From Tamaricihabitans halophyticus (lineage in GTDB: Bacteria > Actinomycetota > Actinomycetes > Mycobacteriales > Pseudonocardiaceae), in the NCBI RefSeq assembly GCF_004340875.1, contig NZ_SLXQ01000026.1, positions 1 to 44,995 on the forward strand: a DNA stretch of 44,995 nucleotides. Reading direction: 5' to 3'. A program made the translations under genes and the position numbers. The notes below the pieces were generated by a model. That model ran no database searches. It saw nothing but the letters and a program-made list of their open reading frames with translations, and was not told the origin of the DNA. Positions 39,739 through 44,995 of this stretch are shown here, piece after piece. The first letter of the stretch is position 1, and each line of letters starts with the position of its first letter.

Positions 39739-40878
39739 CTAGGTGGCGGCGATTCTTCCGATCACATCGGCGGGGCTCAGCCGACGAGCGTTCTCCGCGG
39801 CCATGGCTTCGGCGCGGCTGCGGAACTCGCTGTCGGTCAGCACTTTACGTACCGCGGGGGAGATGCTGGCCGCGTTGTCGACGGTGATCGCGGTGCCGGC
39901 AGCGGCGGCGCGGGCGGCGTTGATCGGCTGATCGGCGCCCTGCGGCCACAGCACCATGGGAAGGCCGTGCGCCAGGGCACCAAGGACTGTGCCCGCCCCG
40001 CCGGAGCCCACGACGAGATCTGCTCGGTCCAGCAGTTGGCCGAGTGGCACGAACGGCACGAAGCGCACCTCGATGCCGTTCGGTGTCGGACTCGGCTGTT
40101 TGTCGCCCGCAGCTGGGTTCTTCAGCGACGCACCCAGCGTGGCGATCACGTTGATGTCGTGGCCCGCGAGCGCGCCCACCGTCGCGGCGAGCACGTCGGG
40201 ATCGGAGAAGATGGTGCCCAGGGTGACCAGGGCGGTGGGTTTGGTCGGGTCGTCGAAGGTCGGCAGTTCGACAGCCATGTCGCGGCGGCGTCGATGCGCT
40301 TGTGCGCGCAGCGGCAGCACCGGGACATCACTGGACCACTCGGGATCCTGCATCGGAGCCGGGCACGGGTCGAGATATCCGTGTGGTGCAGCGACGTCCA
40401 GTTCTGCGTCGCGGTAGCGGGTGGCCGCGGCGCGCTCGATCTCGGCGAGTACGGCGGGGGTCGCTGGACCGAACCCCGCGCGGTACCAAGCGATTCCACG
40501 ATCAGCGGCGACCATCGGGCCGATCGCGTCGAACGCCTCGGACACGACGAGGTCGGGGGCCCACGTGCGAGCCAGTGTGATCGTGTCGGCGCCGCCCAGG
40601 TCCACGCGCGAACCACCGAAGATCTCCCCGATGAGTTCGGGACTCGGGTGGAACGGGTCGGCACCGGTTCGGTGGGCCGCGTCCTGCGAGAACTCCATCG
40701 GCATCGCACCCGCGGTCAGGAACTCCACCTCGGCTGCGAGCTCCGGGCCGACCTCGTTCTGTACGCCCGCGCTCGTGGCCAGTGCGACGGTATGGCCCGC
40801 GTCCACGGCAGCGTGCATCAACGGGGCCAACGGCAGGACATGTCCGTAGGCGGGCGTCGCACTGAACAGGATTCGCAT
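39739..40878 (-). CDS. GT1-family glycosyltransferase (MGT/YjiC-like)
   Basis: GT-B glycosyltransferase of 379 residues. MRILFSATPAYGHVLPLAPL is the usual start with the His that acts as base; the C-terminal donor site reads VRFVPFVPLGQLLDRADLVVGSGGAGTVLGALAHGLPMVLWPQGADQPINA, the nucleotide-diphospho-sugar motif with H replaced by S/G at GSGG. Members glycosylate macrolides, flavonoids or lipids. It is convergent with the GcvPB-like gene (19-bp gap). It may inactivate an antibiotic or xenobiotic; no biosynthetic genes are adjacent. A hairpin CCGTGC/GCACGG (40901-40920) lies between it and the TetR gene. Confidence 0.9.
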   Translation of the reverse strand: MRILFSATPAYGHVLPLAPLMHAAVDAGHTVALATSAGVQNEVGPELAAEVEFLTAGAMPMEFSQDAAHRTGADPFHPSPELIGEIFGGSRVDLGGADTITLARTWAPDLVVSEAFDAIGPMVAADRGIAWYRAGFGPATPAVLAEIERAAATRYRDAELDVAAPHGYLDPCPAPMQDPEWSSDVPVLPLRAQAHRRRRDMAVELPTFDDPTKPTALVTLGTIFSDPDVLAATVGALAGHDINVIATLGASLKNPAAGDKQPSPTPNGIEVRFVPFVPLGQLLDRADLVVGSGGAGTVLGALAHGLPMVLWPQGADQPINAARAAAAGTAITVDNAASISPAVRKVLTDSEFRSRAEAMAAENARRLSPADVIGRIAAT

Positions 40879-40943
40879 GGCACCAACCTAAGCACAGATT
40901 CCGTGCCGACCCGTGCACGGCGGGGTTTGCGACGTGGGGCTGC

Positions 40944-41567
40944 TCATGCTCGGAGGTCCTGTTGTGCGGCCTTGACCGCCAACGCGGAGGACAGGAGCGC
41001 GATGGATTCGTGGGCGGCTTCGTCGTCACGTGCGCTCAACCAGGCGGATGTGATTCCGCTGGAGGCGGCAACCAGCACCTGGGCGAGCAGCTGGGAGTCA
41101 ACGGACAGCGGAGTACCGACGGATTCCTGCCATTGGCGGAGTATGCGATCGGTCTGGTCCACATAGGCGGTGTGCTCCCGGCTGGCTATGTGGGCGAGCT
41201 CAGGCGTGCGTGCCGCTACGTCCACCAGCTCCGCGGTCAGGAGGTGGTACTCGGGGTCCGAGCGGACCCGGTCGAGGATCGCGCGCAGCGCGGCGGCGAT
41301 ACCGGTTTCGAGGTCTCGGGTGTGGGCGACGGCCTCCCACGCGTTGCCGAGAGAGGCATCCAGCTCGCGCTCCAGCAGAGCGCTGAACATCTCGTCCTTG
41401 GAACGGAAGCAGTAGTGGAATGCTCCCTGCGGTAGCCCGGCCCGGTCGGCCACGGCCCGTGTGGTGGCTGCCTGGATGCCGCCGTCGCGCATCACCGCCA
41501 CAGCGGCGTCGAGGAGCTGCGCGCGACGCTCGGCTGTCGGCCTATGCTCTCGCGTCGTGGATGCCAC
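40944..41567 (-). CDS. TetR family regulator
   Basis: Protein of 207 residues with the HTH IQAATTRAVADRAGLPQGAFHYCFRSKDEMFSALL and a helical ligand domain containing YHLLTAELVDVAARTPEL and VAASSGITSAWL. GTG start with GAGAGGA 6 nt upstream. It is 20 bp after the GNAT gene on the same strand, so the two form one operon behind twin palindromes at 42279-42303, its likely operators. The glycosyltransferase 65 bp downstream may share the transcript. Confidence 0.92.
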   Translation of the reverse strand: MASTTREHRPTAERRAQLLDAAVAVMRDGGIQAATTRAVADRAGLPQGAFHYCFRSKDEMFSALLERELDASLGNAWEAVAHTRDLETGIAAALRAILDRVRSDPEYHLLTAELVDVAARTPELAHIASREHTAYVDQTDRILRQWQESVGTPLSVDSQLLAQVLVAASSGITSAWLSARDDEAAHESIALLSSALAVKAAQQDLRA

Positions 41568-41587
41568 GGGCGATCCTCTCGTCGTGA

Positions 41588-42226
41588 TCAGCGTGTCCGC
41601 GCCGAGCTCCGGTCACCGACTCCCGCACGCCACATGGCGATCGGCTCCACCGGAGGCGGAAAACCTGCCACCGTACCGATGGAAGTGAATCCGAAACGTG
41701 CGTACAGGGCGGCACTGCGCTCGGTCGACGCCTCGAGATAGGCCGGTGTCCCGGTCCGGTCGATCGTGCTCAGTCGTGTTCGGAGCAGGGCGGATCCCAC
41801 GCCGTGGCCGTGTCCGGCCGGGTGCACGCCAATCACCGCCAGGTACCAGTGGGGCTCGCCTGGGCGTGCGGCGTGGAGTGTGCCCTCGAGCGTTCGTGCA
41901 CCGAGCAGGCGACGCAGGCCGAAGGCCCGCGTATATGCCCTGAGATCGCGCAGCTGTTGCACCATCGTTCCCCGTGCCCGGCCGGGGGCCGACCACACGG
42001 CCACTCCCAGTACGTTCGACTCGCCCTCTGCTCGGGCCAGATCGACCGCTCCATGGCGGAGACCCTCGCGGATGAACACTTCGTACAAGTGCGCAAGGCG
42101 CTTCTCGTGATCGTTCGGCCGCCCGCCGACGAACGCCGACATCATGGCGTCGTCACGGAGTGCGCCAGCCAGGACCTGCGCTGCTTCTTCGACATGGACG
42201 GGTGCGGCAGGCATGACGGTGACCAT
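41588..42226 (-). CDS. GNAT family N-acetyltransferase
   Basis: Acetyl-CoA-dependent acyltransferase of 212 residues. The acetyl-CoA loop reads VIGVHPAGHGHGVGSALL (V-x-P-x-x-H/R-G-x-G-x-G/A type), preceded by HWYLA and followed by AYLEASTERSAALYARFGF, the motif B region. ATG 42226 with AGGAGG upstream. It is the first gene of an operon with a TetR repressor, the arrangement of inducible detoxification acetyltransferases. The acceptor amine is unknown. Confidence 0.92.
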   Translation of the reverse strand: MVTVMPAAPVHVEEAAQVLAGALRDDAMMSAFVGGRPNDHEKRLAHLYEVFIREGLRHGAVDLARAEGESNVLGVAVWSAPGRARGTMVQQLRDLRAYTRAFGLRRLLGARTLEGTLHAARPGEPHWYLAVIGVHPAGHGHGVGSALLRTRLSTIDRTGTPAYLEASTERSAALYARFGFTSIGTVAGFPPPVEPIAMWRAGVGDRSSARTR

Positions 42227-42278
42227 GGGCCTCCTCTGTGCGACACGGCGGGCCGAACACCATCGTAGCCATAGTTTA

Positions 42279-42303
42279 GGTCAGATGACCAGGTCGGTCG
42301 ACC
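42279..42303. promoter_or_regulatory. Tandem TetR operators before the GNAT-TetR operon
   Basis: GGTCA-GA-TGACC (42279-42290) and GGTCG-GT-CGACC (42292-42303) are two near-identical 12-bp palindromes with centres 13 bp apart, 53 bp upstream of the GNAT start. They are the expected sites for the TetR product. Confidence 0.65.
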
Positions 42304-42469
42304 AAAAAGTGACGATTACGGATCGCCCAGCGGACCATTGGTCGCCGGCGGCACCATCACGCACCACCTGTCCAACGGACATCGGCGGGATGAGCGAGGG
42401 CGAACGCCGGTAGATGGCCGAATGACTCAACGGGATCGCGTGGTCCGACACAGGTGGAGCGCGAGCCGA

Positions 42470-42889
42470 TCACACCGCACTGGGAACGACTCTCGTGCCG
42501 GACGCGGCCTTGGTGATCGGTGCCCATTCCTGCCACACCCGTAGGCGTTCGGCGTAGACGATGGTGAGAATCGCCTCCGCGGTGGGCTCCGGGGCGCCGC
42601 GGACCCACTCCTTGGCGGTTGCCTCGCGGGCGTCGGCGTAATCGGGATGGGGGTTGGTGGTCCGCCGGCTCGTGCTGCCGGCGAACACCGTGGCGTAAGG
42701 GCCCGGCTCCACCGCGGTCACGTGGATGCCGAACGAGGCGACCTCCTGAGCGAGCGAGTCGGATAGGCCTTCTATTCGACTCGCTCGCCAGTCAAACTCG
42801 GCGTCGACGGCTGCCGGAAGCTCTTCGGTCGGGGTGGCCAGCAGTGCCGTTCGAAGGCAATGAACGGCACGGTCGACGCTCCCATCATT
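42470..42889 (-). pseudogene. Chimeric SDR relic
   Basis: The 3' part encodes GLSDSLAQEVASFGIHVTAVE, then PGPYATVFAGS, the C-terminal third of a classical SDR just after the YxxxK region, which is missing. It joins in frame to ALLATPTEELPAAVDAEFDW, which is not SDR-like; that frame is shifted one base from an upstream ATG (42887-42889, MMGASTVPFIAFER). An inverted repeat AGTAG-T-CTACT (42899-42909) and an AT-rich stretch behind it look like a surviving promoter. The whole seems to be fused remains of two genes. Only the last 83 codons keep an ATG/GTG-headed frame. Confidence 0.65.
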
Positions 42890-42909
42890 TCCACGCTAGT
42901 AGTCTACTG

Positions 42910-43448
42910 TGGATATAAATCAGAGGAATCGGCGAGAGGAGTTCCCGTACTGTTGCGGAGTTCGTGGCGTCCCACAGCGACCCGACATTCATCGGGCGGC
43001 TTTCCCCGCATGTCTGCCCGGTTTATGTGGGGCCGCTGTGGAACCGGTGTGCGCCTTTGTGGCGCACCGGGACCTTCACGGCTGCTGCCGTCGTTAGGTG
43101 TAGGGCCGCGTGAACGGGTTGGGATTTTGTCATTGCGGTAGCTTGAGTGATAACGGGCGACCGTCACCGAGGCCGGGTTGAATAACGCGACTTCGCCTGG
43201 TTGCGCCTCGCGTGCGTTCTACCGGATGCGTCACCCAGGCAGGCAAAAGCACGTTCGCCATATGCGCCATCCGCGTCTTAGTCGCCGAGGGCTGAAGTGT
43301 TGCCGCGGAACCTCTCGGGTGAACTATGAGGACAGTCACATTGTGGTCATCCGGCTCGGGCGCGGCCGGAGCGCTGGTGGTGAACACATTTGACGTGAAC
43401 ACAGTAAGGCAAGATCAACGCCTCCCATTTTGACTCCCAGCAACGACA
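42910..43448. other. Gene-free region
   Basis: No supported gene in about 540 bp. A compact hairpin GTGCGCC-TTTGT-GGCGCAC (43049-43067) is present; it could be a terminator or part of an RNA. Short open frames on both strands lack family features. Confidence 0.4.
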
Positions 43449-43483
43449 AAACCCCCAGCGGTGTGGATCACCGATGGGGGTTT
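43449..43483 (-). terminator. Strong terminator after the tRNA cluster
   Basis: AAACCCCCAGCGGTG (43449-43463) pairs with CACCGATGGGGGTTT (43469-43483) with one mismatch and a 5-nt loop; on the minus strand the stem is followed by a run of U. It lies 17 bp beyond the encoded CCA end of tRNA-Val(GAC) and should end the Gly-Cys-Val transcript. Confidence 0.85.
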
Positions 43484-43499
43484 GACCTGCGGTAACAGG

Positions 43500-43574
43500 T
43501 GGTGCGCGATACTGGGATCGAACCAGTGACCTCTACCGTGTCAAGGTAGCGCTCTCCCGCTGAGCTAATCGCGC
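43500..43574 (-). tRNA. tRNA-Val (GAC)
   Basis: Complete cloverleaf: acceptor GCGCGAT/ATCGCGC, D-arm GCTC...GAGC, anticodon stem-loop CTACC-TTGACAC-GGTAG with anticodon GAC, T-arm with GGTTCGATCCC, discriminator A, and CCA encoded (43500-43502). Its 5' end is one base from the end of tRNA-Cys. Confidence 0.97.
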
Positions 43575-43575
43575 G

Positions 43576-43647
43576 AGGCGGAGGCGGGAATCGAACCCGC
43601 GTACAGGGCTTTGCAGGCCCTTGCCTAAGCCACTCGGCCACTCCGCC
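43576..43647 (-). tRNA. tRNA-Cys (GCA)
   Basis: Acceptor GGCGGAG/CTCCGCC, anticodon stem-loop AGGGC-CTGCAAA-GCCCT with anticodon GCA, T-arm GCGGG-TTCGATT-CCCGC, and discriminator U as expected for tRNA-Cys. CCA is not encoded. Confidence 0.97.
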
Positions 43648-43703
43648 GATGCACCGAGGTTACCCTCGGAGACTTCGGCCCGGCTTCCGAAGGGCCGCTC
43701 GCG

Positions 43704-43776
43704 AGCGGACGACGGGACTCGAACCCGCGACCCTCACCTTGGCAAGGTGATGCGCTACCAGCTGCGCTACGTCCGC
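43704..43776 (-). tRNA. tRNA-Gly (GCC)
   Basis: Acceptor GCGGACG/CGTCCGC, anticodon stem-loop TCACC-TTGCCAA-GGTGA with anticodon GCC, T-arm GCGGG-TTCGAGT-CCCGT, and discriminator U. It is first in the Gly-Cys-Val order, a grouping known in actinobacteria. CCA is not encoded. Confidence 0.97.
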
Positions 43777-43930
43777 ATACCGCCAGTCCGGTCAACGATC
43801 TACCGGTCGATCCGGCCTCGCTGTCTTCCTTGCGGTGTGCCGAAACTTTAGCTGACCGTCAGTTCCGCGCCCAACCCGGGGGGTGGTTTTGCCCCTTGCG
43901 AGGTCCGAGTGGGCGCCCGCGTCAGGTGAA

Positions 43931-44356
43931 CTACTGGCGATCGTTCGAGATCAGGTGGGTTAGCGCCTCGTCAACATCGACCCACAGGTGCTCGTTGCCT
44001 GGCAGCACGACGTCGTAGGTGCGGTCCAGGAAGTCCGCGAGCTCCTGTGCCGAGGCTTCGAACATCGCGTGCCCGGACGGTGAGTTGAGTTCGATCAGTA
44101 CGGCCTCGGGGTCCTCGGTTGACGGACGGATGCGCACATCCCCGTCGCCGGCTTCGGCGATCAGGCCATCGGCCAGTAGGTCCCTGGCGTACACCCATTC
44201 GACCCAGCCAGCACGGCCGGTACGGAACGCCGCAACCACCGCGTACGGATCGCGCGTGTCGTAGCGCAACTCCACCTTGACGGGGACTGAAGGTGCGCGC
44301 GGCGCCAACAGGTCGAAGACCGCCGTCGAACGGAGCGTGACGTGATCATTTCGCAT
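43931..44356 (-). CDS. SsgA family sporulation/cell division regulator (SsgB-like)
   Basis: Protein of 141 residues of the actinomycete-specific SsgA-like family. Seen: VPVKVELRYDTRDPYAVVAAFRTG, VEWVYARDLLADGL, GDVRIRPS, IELNSPSGHAMFEA and the C-terminal DEALTHLI. SsgB recruits FtsZ to division sites in Streptomyces; other members guide septum steps. ATG 44356 has GAAGGGGAAG upstream; the longer frame to 44449 adds unrelated sequence. A long palindrome at 44464-44487 lies in its promoter region. Its presence argues for a morphologically complex actinomycete. Confidence 0.92.
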   Translation of the reverse strand: MRNDHVTLRSTAVFDLLAPRAPSVPVKVELRYDTRDPYAVVAAFRTGRAGWVEWVYARDLLADGLIAEAGDGDVRIRPSTEDPEAVLIELNSPSGHAMFEASAQELADFLDRTYDVVLPGNEHLWVDVDEALTHLISNDRQ

Positions 44357-44463
44357 CGTCGCTTCCCCTTCTGCTCCTTCCCGGCCGTCTTCCCCGACCG
44401 AGCTTCCCCGGTGAGACGCCGAACGCTGCCCGGTCGCTCGCGATTTCACGGTAGATCACCCAT

Positions 44464-44487
44464 ATGTGCCACTAGGTGGTGGCACAT
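44464..44487. promoter_or_regulatory. Perfect 9-bp inverted repeat upstream of the SsgA-like gene
   Basis: ATGTGCCAC-TAGGTG-GTGGCACAT, 24 bp, about 110 bp before the SsgA-like start. This size and symmetry suit a dimeric transcription factor site. Confidence 0.6.
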
Positions 44488-44800
44488 GTCACGTCTAGCG
44501 ACTGTCGATCATCCCGTGTATCACTCCTCCATACTGCTTGGTAACAAGCGATTCCAACAGCTTATTCGCGCGAATGTTGGACGTGTCGCCCGTATTCGCC
44601 ACCGAATGGCGTACGGCTCTTGGGTCTTCGTTTCACCAGGTATGCGGGCCAACACGGGATGTGATCATTGGTGCGCTTCGGCGAAGGCGCATGGCCGCGC
44701 CGTGCGGGCGGTGTGGCCCTCGGCTGGCGGGTCGCGCGGTATGCCACCCCGGATACTTGCGGGGAAACACGTCGGGTAAAGTTCACCGCACGCAGTCACC
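44488..44800. other. Intergenic region before tRNA-Val (CAC)
   Basis: No supported gene. GGTAAAGT near 44776 could be the -10 region of the tRNA promoter, but no good -35 was found at the right distance. Confidence 0.35.
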
Positions 44801-44872
44801 GGGCGATTAGCTCAGCGGGAGAGCGCTTCGTTCACACCGAAGAGGTCACTGGTTCGATCCCAGTATCGCCCA
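44801..44872 (+). tRNA. tRNA-Val (CAC)
   Basis: Acceptor GGGCGAT/ATCGCCC, anticodon stem-loop CTTCG-TTCACAC-CGAAG with anticodon CAC, the same D- and T-arms as tRNA-Val(GAC) on the opposite strand, and discriminator A. CCA is not encoded. Confidence 0.97.
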
Positions 44873-44905
44873 CGCACGCGTTAGGGCCCCTGACCTGTAC
44901 GGCGG

Positions 44906-44929
44906 TTTCAGGGGGTCGACGCAACACTG
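44906..44929. repeat. Probable terminal inverted repeat of an IS30-type element
   Basis: TTCAGGGGGTCGACGCAACA lies just outside the transposase stop and resembles the ends of actinobacterial IS30 elements. The element edge would then be about 35 bp from the 3' end of tRNA-Val(CAC). The other end is outside the window, so this is provisional. Confidence 0.4.
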
Positions 44930-44932
44930 CTG

Positions 44933-44995
44933 TTAGTTGGTGGTGATTAGATCACGCAGACGCTCGGCTGGGGTATCCCAGCCGAGCGTTTTGCG
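44933..44995 (-). mobile_element. C-terminal end of an IS30-type transposase (partial)
   Basis: Read on the minus strand from the right edge: KTLGWDTPAERLRDLITTN and a TAA stop (44933-44935). K-T-L-G-W-x-T-P-A-E is the recognisable end of IS30-family transposases. The 12-bp hairpin at 44961-44988 is part of this coding sequence. The rest lies outside the window. Confidence 0.75.

Noticed and set aside
44961-44988. Perfect 12-bp hairpin followed by TTTT, as a terminator
   Set aside because: It falls inside the IS30-type transposase coding end (LGWDTPAERL); codons of the protein explain the symmetry.
1-44995. CRISPR arrays, phage structural genes or toxin-antitoxin pairs
   Set aside because: No regularly spaced repeats, capsid/tail/terminase motifs or paired small toxin-antitoxin genes were seen.

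Overview
The window is high-GC DNA from an actinomycete. An SsgA-family protein (43931-44356), a Gly-Cys-Val tRNA cluster, many GTG starts, an F420/flavin LLM oxidoreductase, and TetR and CGNR regulators together suggest a filamentous member, perhaps of the Pseudonocardiales; that placement is inference. Both ends cut into transposase genes: an unassigned C-terminal tail at 3-56 and an IS30-type tail at 44933-44995. The stretch between the tRNAs and the left end looks like accessory chromosome: small divergent regulator/enzyme modules, relics and catabolic operons.

1-13.2 kb is a patchwork of regulator-enzyme pairs: TetR/SDR, an Atu4866-type lipoprotein, an SDR, an alpha/beta hydrolase-TetR operon, a second hydrolase facing a CGNR zinc-finger regulator, an XRE-cupin regulator, a methyltransferase with an apparent frameshift, a DinB/DUF664 protein, a secreted lipase facing a QsdR-like TetR gene without a normal start codon, a secreted S1 protease with altered oxyanion and S1 positions, and a membrane YdcF/DUF218 protein. 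Short decayed copies of two downstream genes lie at 1.7-1.85 kb.

13.55-20.3 kb is a catabolic operon behind a promoter buried in a 22-bp palindrome: SDR, enoyl-CoA hydratase-like protein, acyl-CoA ligase, and the two subunits of an isoquinoline 1-oxidoreductase-type molybdenum hydroxylase, followed by a TetR gene with its own palindrome. 20.4-24.8 kb holds a TetR facing a SnoaL-like/NmrA-like pair through twin operators, an HxlR/RidA pair, and a TetR protein with two complete DNA-binding domains in one chain.

25.2-32.9 kb is a beta-oxidation-like operon: acyl-CoA dehydrogenase (a clear pseudogene), acyl-CoA ligase, a crotonase-fold protein lacking both catalytic glutamates, SCP2/lipid-transfer type thiolase, a two-gene MaoC hydratase, SDR, and a long-chain acyl-CoA synthetase. 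Ligase, hydratase, dehydrogenase and thiolase steps are intact; the first oxidation must be supplied elsewhere or is lost. After a ruined hydrolase gene comes the most unusual block, 33.1-39.7 kb: LLM oxidoreductase, LysR regulator, AcoX/NAD-kinase-like protein, and a pair of genes related to the two halves of glycine decarboxylase (GcvPA/GcvPB). The PLP lysine is kept but sequence motifs typical of the glycine enzyme are lost, and no H or T protein is nearby. I read this as a candidate uncharacterised PLP decarboxylase/lyase system.

39.7-45 kb has a glycosyltransferase, a GNAT-TetR operon with twin operators, a chimeric SDR relic, a strong terminator, tRNA-Val(GAC), tRNA-Cys, tRNA-Gly, the SsgA-like gene, tRNA-Val(CAC) on the other strand, and the IS30 tail.
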